This document shows, one piece after another, positions 9,948-17,198 of a stretch of 64,000 bases of DNA. A model generated the notes under the pieces. That model saw only the letters and a program-made list of their open reading frames with translations. It was not told where the DNA came from and did no database searches. Source of the stretch: Myxococcus dinghuensis. Lineage in GTDB: Bacteria > Myxococcota > Myxococcia > Myxococcales > Myxococcaceae. The translations under genes and the position numbers were made by a program. Each line of letters begins with the position of its first letter. Positions within the stretch are counted from its first letter, which is position 1. The stretch lies in NCBI RefSeq assembly GCF_024198235.1, contig NZ_JAKCFB010000002.1, positions 496,001-560,000 on the forward strand, read 5' to 3'.

Positions 9948-11177
9948 ATGTCCAAAGTCCTGGCGATGATTCTGGCAGGAGGCGCGGGCACGCGCCTGGA
10001 GCCACTGACTCGCGAACGAGCCAAGCCCGCGGTGCCGTTCGGCGGGCGCTACCGCATCATCGATTTCGTCCTCTCCAACTTCGCGAACTCCGGCGTCTAC
10101 CGGATGAAGGTGCTCACCCAGTACAAGAGCGACTCGCTGAACAACCACCTGTCGCGCGCCTGGCGGATGACGGCGTTCCTGGGGCACTACGTCGAGAGCG
10201 TGCCGGCGCAGATGCGCACCGGGGTCGACTGGTACAAGGGCAGCGCGGACGCCATCTACCAGAACCTCAACATCATCACGGACGAGGAGCCGGACTTCAT
10301 CTTCGTCTTCGGCGCGGACCACGTGTACCGGATGGACACGCGGCAGATGCTGGACTTCCACGTGCAGAAGAAGGCCGCGTGCACGGTGGCCGCGATTCCG
10401 GTCCCCATCGAGCAGGGCCGTGAGTTCGGCATCATCGACGTGGGGCCGGACGGGCGGATGCGCCAGTTCCTGGAGAAGCCGCGCGACCCGCCGCCCATGC
10501 CGGGCAACCCGAAGATGTGCCTGGCCTCCATGGGCAACTACCTGTTCACCACGGAGGTGCTGGTGCAGGAGGTGGTGCGCGACGCGGCCAACGAGACGAG
10601 TGCGCACGACTTCGGCAAGTCCATCATCAGCGAGCTGTACAAGAACGCGCCCGTCTACGTTTACGACTTCGCCCAGAACGAGATCGCCGGGCAGGAGGCG
10701 AAGGAGCGCGGGTACTGGCGGGACGTGGGGAACATCGACGTCTACTACCAGTCCAACATGGAGCTGGTGGAGGTGGACCCCATCTTCAACCTCTACAACG
10801 ACCGCTGGCCCATCCACACCCAGGCCAACAACTACCCGCCGGCCAAGTTCGTCTTCGCGGACAAGGAGAACGAGCGCGTGGGGCACGCCACGGACTCGCT
10901 GGTGGCGGAGGGGTGCATCATCTCCGGAGGACACGTGAACCGCTCCGTGCTCTCCCCGAAGGTGCGGGTGAACTCCTATTCGGAGGTGGAGTCCTCCATC
11001 CTCTTCGAGAACGTCACCATCGGCAGGCGCTGCCGCATCCGCAAGGCCATCATCGACAAGAACGTGGAGATTCCGCCGGGGATGACGATTGGCTATGACT
11101 CGGTGGAGGACAAGCGGCGCTTCCACGTCACGCCCGAGGGAGTGGTGGTCATCCCCAAGGGCATGAAGGTGACCTGA
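9948..11177 (+). CDS. glgC: Glucose-1-phosphate adenylyltransferase (ADP-glucose pyrophosphorylase)
   Basis: A 409-aa enzyme making ADP-glucose from ATP and glucose-1-phosphate for glycogen synthesis. The N-terminal nucleotidyltransferase motif is [14 protein letters not shown], followed by KPAVPFGG. The glucose-phosphate segment reads FGIIDV/FLEKP, and the C-terminal left-handed beta-helix is visible as hexapeptide-type repeats ([21 protein letters not shown]). ATG 9948 gives the standard N-terminus; longer in-frame starts only add low-complexity residues. It stands alone, 7 bp before the GNAT gene, with no other glycogen genes nearby. The 225-bp upstream gap to the divergent diguanylate cyclase probably holds promoters for both. 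Confidence 0.93.
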   Translation: MSKVLAMILAGGAGTRLEPLTRERAKPAVPFGGRYRIIDFVLSNFANSGVYRMKVLTQYKSDSLNNHLSRAWRMTAFLGHYVESVPAQMRTGVDWYKGSADAIYQNLNIITDEEPDFIFVFGADHVYRMDTRQMLDFHVQKKAACTVAAIPVPIEQGREFGIIDVGPDGRMRQFLEKPRDPPPMPGNPKMCLASMGNYLFTTEVLVQEVVRDAANETSAHDFGKSIISELYKNAPVYVYDFAQNEIAGQEAKERGYWRDVGNIDVYYQSNMELVEVDPIFNLYNDRWPIHTQANNYPPAKFVFADKENERVGHATDSLVAEGCIISGGHVNRSVLSPKVRVNSYSEVESSILFENVTIGRRCRIRKAIIDKNVEIPPGMTIGYDSVEDKRRFHVTPEGVVVIPKGMKVT

Positions 11178-11184
11178 GGCGGCC

Positions 11185-11715
11185 ATGAGGTTGGGGGGGC
11201 TCTACCTCAGACCGGCGCGGGACTCGGACCGGCGCGCCCTGTGGCGCATCCACACCGAGGCGGTGGGGACGCTCTGCCAGGGCGCCTACGCGCCCCACGA
11301 GCTGACGACGTGGGTGCGGCTGCTGCGCCCGGAGGGCTACCTGCAGCCGGACAAGCCTCGCACCGTGCTGGTCGCGGAGCGGGAGCGGCGGCTGGTGGGG
11401 TTCGGGCAGTTGGACTCGCGCGCCGGCGAGGTGGAGGCCCTGTACGTGTTGCCGGAGGTGGTGGGCACCGGCGTGGGCTCCCAGTTGCTGGCCGCGCTGG
11501 AGTCCGTCGCGTGGGGTGGCGCCATTCCCCTGCTCAGCCTGGACGCCAGCCTCAACGCGGAGGCCTTCTACCGGCACCGGGGCTACGTGCCGCTGCACCC
11601 CGCCCGGCGGCCGCTGACGCCGCAGGTGCAGTTGGCCTGCGTGCGGATGCAGAAGCGGCGGCCGGCCCCCACCAGTCGATGGGAGCCCGCCGCCGGCGCG
11701 GCGACGCTCAGGTGA
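11185..11715 (+). CDS. GNAT-family N-acetyltransferase
   Basis: A 176-aa protein with the GNAT core: LRPARDSDRRAL at strand 1, a central VEALYVLPEVVGTGVGSQLLAALE segment whose GTGVGS matches the acetyl-CoA pyrophosphate loop (Q/RxxGxG/A), and SLDASLNAEAFYRHRGY, the typical motif B. It should transfer an acetyl group from acetyl-CoA to an amine. It starts 7 bp after glgC and may be co-transcribed. Its last 8 bp overlap the end of the convergent membrane-protein gene. Confidence 0.8.
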   Translation: MRLGGLYLRPARDSDRRALWRIHTEAVGTLCQGAYAPHELTTWVRLLRPEGYLQPDKPRTVLVAERERRLVGFGQLDSRAGEVEALYVLPEVVGTGVGSQLLAALESVAWGGAIPLLSLDASLNAEAFYRHRGYVPLHPARRPLTPQVQLACVRMQKRRPAPTSRWEPAAGAATLR

Positions 11716-12163
11716 AGCGCGCCTTGACCTCCGGCTTGCTGAGCACCACGAGCGCCCAGATGCCCAGGGGGAGGCCCAGGCAGTAGCAGGGGCCGCAGCA
11801 CGGCACGAGCGCGGCGATGGCACCCGTCATCGCCATCCCGTAGCTCTGCAGGGACTTCATCTTCAGCGCACCCACGAAGGTGAGCGCGTTGAGGACGAGC
11901 ATCGGCGCCGCCGCCGCGAAGCGCCCCGCGCCCGAGGACAGGAACTGGAACGTCCCCTCGAACTCGCGCAACTGCGGGTTGCTCATGAACTGGTCCATCA
12001 ACGCCTGGTCCATGGGACGCAGGGTCGACACCAGCGCGTAGAGGAACGTCAGGGCGGAGGTGACCATCAGCAGGATGGCCGGAATCGACACGGCCTCCTT
12101 GGCCTGGGTTCCCGGCCCCGCGGGCTGGCCCGCTCCCGGTGGTACTCCGAAGTTGTTCTCCAT
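11708..12163 (-). CDS. Hypothetical membrane protein, 151 aa
   Basis: A protein of unknown family. A Gly/Pro-rich N-terminus is followed by hydrophobic segments around residues 27-45, 80-100 and 110-140. The second part contains a cysteine-rich PCCGPCYCLGLP stretch that could bind metal or form disulfides. ATG 12163 is chosen because a good ribosome site (gaggggaac) precedes it; an upstream in-frame start would add 32 Arg/Pro-rich residues. It is convergent with, and overlaps by 8 bp, the GNAT gene. Confidence 0.62.
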   Translation of the reverse strand: MENNFGVPPGAGQPAGPGTQAKEAVSIPAILLMVTSALTFLYALVSTLRPMDQALMDQFMSNPQLREFEGTFQFLSSGAGRFAAAAPMLVLNALTFVGALKMKSLQSYGMAMTGAIAALVPCCGPCYCLGLPLGIWALVVLSKPEVKARFT

Positions 12164-12292
12164 GTTCCCCTCTCCCGTGAAGCGTGGACGAGGACGGGAA
12201 GACCCGAGTCCCACCCGCCATCGGCGCGCATTCCACATGGAGGCCGGCCTCCACGCCAAGTGAATTGACGCGGAGACCGCCCTCCCCGGCCG

Positions 12293-13717
12293 TCACGCCT
12301 TGAAGGTGAGCAACGGCGTGAGCCGGGCGACCTCCTGGACGATGCCCGCCTCCACCTGGGAGTCCACCACGGGGCGGATGGGCTTGTACGCCGCGGGGGC
12401 CTCCTCCACGCGGCGCTCGGCCCGCAGGCTGATGCAGTCCACGCCGGTGAGCCCCAGCGCCGCCTCGCTGTGGTCCGCGCCCTCCCGCGCCAGGGAGAAG
12501 CGCGAGCGGGCCCGCCCCGCCCCGTGAGAAGCGGACTCCAGGGAGCGCGCATCCCCCATCCCCACCATGAGGAAGGACGAGGCGCCCATGGAGCCGGGGA
12601 TGATGACGGGCTGCTCCGCCGTGGCGGGGCATGCCCCCTTGCGCGCCAGCCACCCGTCCTCGTGAGGCAGCGTGAGGTTGTGGGGGACGTCGTAGACGAG
12701 CGGCGCCTCCACGTCCCCGAACAGCTCGCGCAGCGTCTGGCGCAGCAGCTCCGCCAGCAGCAGCCGGTTGAGGAACGCGTAGTTGGCCGCGGTGGCCTCC
12801 GCCTCCAGGTACCCCGCCACGAGCGCCTCGTCCGCGAGCGGGAGGATGCCGCTGTCCGGCCGCGGCACGCCCTGGGGCCAGGCGTCGCGGGTCTTCTGCT
12901 GCCACGCCACGCCCACGTGCTTGCCCACGTCGCGGCTGCCGGAGTGGACCATGAACGCGAGCTGTCCCTCGCGCACGCCCCATTGCCAGGCCCGCGCCCG
13001 GTCCTTCACCTCCTCCACGCGCAGCACCTCGACGAAGTGGTTGCCGCCGCCCACGGTGGCCAGGCCCGCGTCGCGCACCACGCCCTCGCGCACGAGCGCG
13101 TCCGGCGCCCAGCGGGGATGTCCCGCCAGCGCGCCCCCCAGGTGCACCCGGCCCAGCTCCGCGTCGAGCTGGCCCAGGTCCGCGCGGCCCGCGCAGCCCA
13201 GCGGCGCGTCCAGCGTCTCCACGAGCCACCCCGGGAGGCCGTCGCGCAGCAGCGCCTCCGAGGCACGCGAGGACATGGCCACGTCGCGCGTGCCGAAGAA
13301 GTAGTGGCCCTTCATGCGCTCGACGAAGTCGTCGCGACGGGACAGGAAGTCCCCCACCGCGAGGTCGGCGACGTGCAGGCGCATGCCACAGTTGATGTCG
13401 GTGCCCACGGCGCCGGGGACGACGAGGCCCCGCGTGTGCAGCACCGAGCCGATGGCCACACCGGAGTCACCGGGGTGGAAGTCGGGGGTGGCGCGCACGC
13501 GCAGCACCTGGCCGCCGCCCGGGTGCTTCAGGGAGGCGAGGTGGGCGAGCTGCTTGAAGGCCTTGCCCTCCACGGGCAGGTCCGGTGGGAGGAGGACCTC
13601 CGCGGGTGGCGCATTCGCGTCACCCAGGAGGCGCACGGTGTAGAGGTGACCGTCATAGGTCACCTCGAGCCCCTCGCGGACGAGTGCCCGCAGGAGCCGA
13701 TTCAGGTTCGGCTGCAT
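12293..13717 (-). CDS. rtcB: RtcB-family RNA-splicing ligase
   Basis: A 474-aa GTP- and Mn-dependent ligase joining RNA 2',3'-cyclic phosphate (or 3'-phosphate) ends to 5'-OH ends. All signature elements are present: GTDINCGMR with metal ligands Asp107 and Cys110, GGGNHF (His227), HSGSRDVG (His258), PHNL (His346), IPGSMG, and SHGAGR, where His398 is the predicted guanylated histidine. Length is normal. It is a lone rtcB without rtcA nearby. It lies 3.3 kb from the first Y-RNA-like element and 12 kb from the Ro-like gene. In Salmonella these families form one RNA-repair operon, so a functional link is plausible but not shown by co-transcription. Myxobacteria are known to carry several RtcB paralogues. 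Confidence 0.95.
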   Translation of the reverse strand: MQPNLNRLLRALVREGLEVTYDGHLYTVRLLGDANAPPAEVLLPPDLPVEGKAFKQLAHLASLKHPGGGQVLRVRATPDFHPGDSGVAIGSVLHTRGLVVPGAVGTDINCGMRLHVADLAVGDFLSRRDDFVERMKGHYFFGTRDVAMSSRASEALLRDGLPGWLVETLDAPLGCAGRADLGQLDAELGRVHLGGALAGHPRWAPDALVREGVVRDAGLATVGGGNHFVEVLRVEEVKDRARAWQWGVREGQLAFMVHSGSRDVGKHVGVAWQQKTRDAWPQGVPRPDSGILPLADEALVAGYLEAEATAANYAFLNRLLLAELLRQTLRELFGDVEAPLVYDVPHNLTLPHEDGWLARKGACPATAEQPVIIPGSMGASSFLMVGMGDARSLESASHGAGRARSRFSLAREGADHSEAALGLTGVDCISLRAERRVEEAPAAYKPIRPVVDSQVEAGIVQEVARLTPLLTFKA

Positions 13718-13887
13718 GACCCAACTCAGGAATGGCCCTGGCGCGCCCGGAGAGGGACGCGAGCCAGGGGGACGTGGCGGATTGAGATGGTGGACCTCGG
13801 GTCAGCAGCCGCGGTCGCCGGAGGGACACGGGGCCCCTCCTCATCTCGCTCCGGACGGGAGCGGGTCACCGCCCTGACAGCGGGGCA

Positions 13888-14667
13888 CTACACGGCGGCG
13901 GACAGGCCCCCGTCCACGTTGATGGCGGTCCCCGAGACATAGGCACCCCGAGGAGACACGAGGAAGGCCACCAGGTCGGCGAACTCCTCCGCCCGGCCCA
14001 CGCGCCCCAGGGGGATGCCCGCGTTGCGCGCCATCTCCGCCTGGAGCACCTCCACCGGCTTCCCCAACTCCTGGGCGCGGCGCGTCCACTGGCCGCTCTC
14101 GATGATGCCCACCAGCACCGCGTTCACGCGGATGTTCTGGGGGCCCAGCTCCTTCGACAGCGCCTTGGTGAGCGCCATGCCCGCCGCGCGCGACACCGAC
14201 GAGGGCGTGGACTGGGCCCCCGGCGTCTTCGCGCCGATGGCGAGCACGTTGACGATGGCGCCACCGCCCGCCTCACGCAGGTGGGGCAGGGCGTGCCGCG
14301 ACGCGCGCACGGCGGCGAACAGCTTGAGCTGGAGGTCGGCCTCCCACTCCGCGTCGGAGACGGACGCGAAGGGCCGGGCCGAGGCGGTGCCGGCGTTGTT
14401 CACCAGCGCGTCCACCCGCCCCCAGCGCGCGTGGGCGGCGTCCACGAAGTGCTCCACCTCCCAGGCCCTGGAGACGTCCGCTTGAACCGTGAGGACGTCG
14501 CCGCCTTCCTCCCGGAGCGCCGCCGCCGTGGCCTCCAGGCGCTCGACGCCCCGGGCGCACAAGGCCACCTTCGCCCCTTCCCGCACGAGCCGCCGCGCCA
14601 GCGCCGACCCCAGCCCGTCCGAGCCCCCTGTCACCAGCACCACCCTGCCACCCAGTTCCAGGTCCAT
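13888..14667 (-). CDS. Short-chain dehydrogenase/reductase with altered active site
   Basis: A 259-aa classical SDR fold: VTGGSDGLGSALARRL (TGxxxGxG cofactor loop), NNAG, and the C-terminal GTAINVDGG. At the position of the usual Tyr-x3-Lys dyad the sequence reads SSVSRAAGMALTKAL, i.e. Ser-x3-Arg. The normal acid/base Tyr and Lys are therefore missing. Some SDR subfamilies carry this substitution; catalysis must differ or be absent. It is 37 bp downstream of the adenosine deaminase on the same strand and may share its transcript. Confidence 0.82.
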   Translation of the reverse strand: MDLELGGRVVLVTGGSDGLGSALARRLVREGAKVALCARGVERLEATAAALREEGGDVLTVQADVSRAWEVEHFVDAAHARWGRVDALVNNAGTASARPFASVSDAEWEADLQLKLFAAVRASRHALPHLREAGGGAIVNVLAIGAKTPGAQSTPSSVSRAAGMALTKALSKELGPQNIRVNAVLVGIIESGQWTRRAQELGKPVEVLQAEMARNAGIPLGRVGRAEEFADLVAFLVSPRGAYVSGTAINVDGGLSAAV

Positions 14668-14704
14668 CCGCGTCCTCCCCGCCGCACGCGCTCCAGGCCC
14701 GAAC

Positions 14705-15871
14705 TCAGGCCGTCTGCTTCACCGCGCCGCTGCGCTTCTTGTTGTCGAAGGCGGCCAGCGTGGCGGCGATCTCCTGGTTCACCGCCCGCAGCATGTCCTG
14801 CTTCTCCCGGAACGGGAGGAAGGCGCTCTTGAAGCCGGAGACGATGATGGTGGCCAGGTCGTCCAGCGACAGCCCCAGCTCCTTGTGCGCCGTCCACAGC
14901 TCCTTCGTCACCGTGGTGTCGGTGATGAGGCGGTTGTCGGTGTTGATGGTCACCCGCAGGCCGTAGTCGAAGTAGAACTTCAGCGGGTGCGCGGCCAGGC
15001 TCGACACCGCGCCCGTCTGCACGTTGGACGTGGGGCAGACCTCCAGCGGGATGCGGTGGTCGTTGACGTAGTTGAGCAGGTCGCCGTCCTCGCGCAGCCG
15101 CGTGCCGTGGCCGATGCGGTGGGCGCCCAGGTTGTGGATGGCCTGGGAGATGGACTCGGGGCCGTACGCCTCGCCCGCGTGCGCGGTGCAGTTGACGTTG
15201 TTCTTGAGGATGAGCTGGAAGGCGTCCTTGTGGTCCTTGGCCGGGAAGCTGGCCTCGGCGCCCGCCAGGTCGAAGCCGATGACGCCGCGGTTCTTGTAGG
15301 CCACGGACAGCTCGGCCAGGCGCATGGACGTCTGCGGGTTGATGTGCCGGATGCCACAGACGATGACGCCGCACTTGATGCCCGTCTCGCGCTTGGCGAC
15401 GCGCAGGCCCTCCAGCACGGAGTCGATGACCGTGGTCATCTTCAGGCCCTTCTGCAGGTGCAGGGCGGGCGAGTAGCGCACCTCCAGCCAGCGCACGTTC
15501 TCCGCGGCGGCGTCCACCGCGAGCTCGTATGCGGCACGGTAGAGGGCGTCCGCCGTCTGGAGCACGGAGAGCGTCACGTCGAACGCGACGAGGTACTCCT
15601 CCAGGCTCTTGCAGACCTCGCCCATGTGGATGGCGCGGGCCAGGCCGTCCTCGGTGTCCGCGGGCAGCTTCACTTCCTGCTGCTCGGCCAGTTCGAGGAT
15701 GGTCTTCACCCGCATGGAGCCATCCAGGTGGCAGTGCAGGTCCGTCTTGGGGAGGGCGTGGAGCAGCTCCTCCGTCACCGTCAGTGTGGGCGGCGGCACG
15801 AAGTCCGTCCGGCGGGCGCCGGAGGGGATGCCCGTGGCGCTGGGAATCTCGTCGTCGCTAATCGTAGGCAT
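14705..15871 (-). CDS. add: Adenosine deaminase family protein
   Basis: A 388-aa zinc amidohydrolase that deaminates adenosine (or a related purine) to inosine. Zinc ligands are visible: LHCHLDGS, the AHAGE motif (third His and catalytic Glu) and the C-terminal NTDN. GHGTRL and EVCPTSNVQTG are also characteristic. The canonical NTDDP is NTDNR here, which may shift specificity, so adenine or aminofutalosine-type activity cannot be excluded. Start ATG 15871 precedes MPTISDDE; the longer upstream frame would run into the divergent lipoprotein gene. It probably forms an operon with the downstream SDR. Confidence 0.88.
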   Translation of the reverse strand: MPTISDDEIPSATGIPSGARRTDFVPPPTLTVTEELLHALPKTDLHCHLDGSMRVKTILELAEQQEVKLPADTEDGLARAIHMGEVCKSLEEYLVAFDVTLSVLQTADALYRAAYELAVDAAAENVRWLEVRYSPALHLQKGLKMTTVIDSVLEGLRVAKRETGIKCGVIVCGIRHINPQTSMRLAELSVAYKNRGVIGFDLAGAEASFPAKDHKDAFQLILKNNVNCTAHAGEAYGPESISQAIHNLGAHRIGHGTRLREDGDLLNYVNDHRIPLEVCPTSNVQTGAVSSLAAHPLKFYFDYGLRVTINTDNRLITDTTVTKELWTAHKELGLSLDDLATIIVSGFKSAFLPFREKQDMLRAVNQEIAATLAAFDNKKRSGAVKQTA

Positions 15872-15906
15872 GGTCGAATTTCCTTCCTTACGCCATCCTC
15901 CAAACC

Positions 15907-17004
15907 ATGTCGCCCCGCGCGTGTCCATGCAGGCGCTTGCTTCCCACCCTCGTGCTGACAGTGGTGGCGGCCGTGGGCTGCCGGGAGCCCGCGGAGACGG
16001 CGTTCCGGTACTCCACGGATGCATCCTCCCGCGCGGGGCTGACGGCCCTGTCGGACGGCGTCCTCACCGGTAACGAGGCCGGCGCGGTGCTGCGCGTCAA
16101 CCGGGCCGGGGACGTCGTCTGGCGGGTGGAGCTGGGCCGGGAGGTGGCGACCCGGCCGGTCGTGGCGGCGGACAGCGTCGTCGTGGGGACGGTGGCCGGA
16201 GACCTGGCCCGGCTGGCGCTCTCCGACGGGACGGAGCGCTGGCGGCTCACCGGCGAGGCCCCCGTGCTCACCCCTCCCGTCGCCGAGGAGGACGGGACGG
16301 CGGTGTACGTGGTGGCGCCGGATGGCGCGGTGCGTTCGCACGCCGTGGACACGGGCAAGGTCCGTTGGCGGACACCCGCCCCCAAGGCCGACGAGGCCCA
16401 CCTGGACCCCGCCCGAGGCCTCCCGGCGCCCGTGCTGTCGGAGGGGCTGCTGGTGGTCGCGCTGGGCGACGTGGGCCTGGTGGCGCTGTCCACGGCGGAC
16501 GGCGCCCGCGCGTGGCGTCAGGAGGTCCGCGGGGTGCTCGGCCTGGCGGCGACGAAGGACGTCGTCTTCGCCACCACCCGGGAGCACCGCGTCCGGGCGA
16601 TGCGTTTGGAGGATGGGAGCCCCTTGTGGGAGCAGTCGCCAGCGCGGGCCCTCACCAGCCCCCCGTCGCTCGCGCTGGGAACGCTGTGGGTGGGCGCGCG
16701 CGTGGACGACACGGACGTGCTGGTGGGCTTGTCGCCCTCGGAGGGGAAGGAGGTGGCCCGGCTCCCCCTGCCCGCGCCGCTCGTCACCGGCGTGGCGGAG
16801 GCCCACGGGGAGCAGCTCGTGGTGCCCACCAATGGCCGTCAGGGACGGCTCGTGGTGCTCGCGCCGCGGGACCCGGCACACGCCATCTCCCTGCGCACGG
16901 ACACGCCGCTGCGCACCCGGCCCGTGGTGCTGGGAGGGCAGGTCTTCGTGCTGGGGATGGACGGGCGCGTGCTGTCGTGGCGCCTGCGTCCCCCGAAGTC
17001 CTGA
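15907..17004 (+). CDS. PQQ-type beta-propeller lipoprotein (BamB-like)
   Basis: A 365-aa exported lipoprotein. The signal peptide ends in the lipobox AAVGC with the modified Cys at residue 25. The rest is a series of propeller blades with repeated GxVWRxxL/GxxRWR-type strands (DVVWRVELG, GTERWRLTG, GKVRWRTPA, GARAWRQEV, GSPLWEQSP). Such propellers act as protein-binding platforms; BamB in outer-membrane protein assembly is the best-known relative. No other Bam genes are nearby, so the role is open. It is divergent from add, with 35 bp between the starts. Confidence 0.8.
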   Translation: MSPRACPCRRLLPTLVLTVVAAVGCREPAETAFRYSTDASSRAGLTALSDGVLTGNEAGAVLRVNRAGDVVWRVELGREVATRPVVAADSVVVGTVAGDLARLALSDGTERWRLTGEAPVLTPPVAEEDGTAVYVVAPDGAVRSHAVDTGKVRWRTPAPKADEAHLDPARGLPAPVLSEGLLVVALGDVGLVALSTADGARAWRQEVRGVLGLAATKDVVFATTREHRVRAMRLEDGSPLWEQSPARALTSPPSLALGTLWVGARVDDTDVLVGLSPSEGKEVARLPLPAPLVTGVAEAHGEQLVVPTNGRQGRLVVLAPRDPAHAISLRTDTPLRTRPVVLGGQVFVLGMDGRVLSWRLRPPKS

Positions 17005-17047
17005 GGCCCGTCGTCAGATTCCGCGCCCACCGCGCGTCCCTTTTCGC

Positions 17048-17182
17048 GCGCCCGTCAGCCGAGGCCCGACACGCACTCATCTCGCTGGTTCGAATCCAGC
17101 TCCCTCCTCGCGGAGGGATGGCCGAGTGGTCGAAGGCACCAGACCGTTAATCTGACAGACACCGGCTCCGGCACTCGGGCGC
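17048..17182 (+). ncRNA. Y-RNA-like (YrlA-type) RNA with circularly permuted tRNA domain, copy 1
   Basis: Outer helix GCGCCCG (17048-17054) pairs with CGGGCGC (17176-17182). A second helix pairs 17058-17064 with 17166-17172 and has one A.C mismatch and one G.U. After the conserved ACACGCA come a perfect T arm (17084-17100, loop TTCGAAT), the 3' acceptor strand TCCCTCC (17101-17107), loop TCGC, and the 5' acceptor strand GGAGGGA (17112-17118), which pairs over 7 bp. Then follow a D arm with GTGGT (17121-17137) and an anticodon-like arm (17140-17154) with loop CCGTTAA. The anticodon would be GTT, but U33 is C. It ends with ACCGG. This is a tRNA cloverleaf with its 3' half placed first, as in bacterial Y RNAs. 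It lies between the convergent propeller and helicase genes. Transcription is inferred; ends are approximate. Confidence 0.82.
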
Positions 17183-17198
17183 ACCCTTCTCTCCCCCA

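Noticed and set aside
17084-17154. Ordinary tRNA gene (Asn-like anticodon GTT)
   Set aside because: The T arm and 3' acceptor strand come before the 5' acceptor strand and D arm, and position 33 is C. There is no downstream T arm or CCA end. The conserved enclosing helices fit a Y RNA better.
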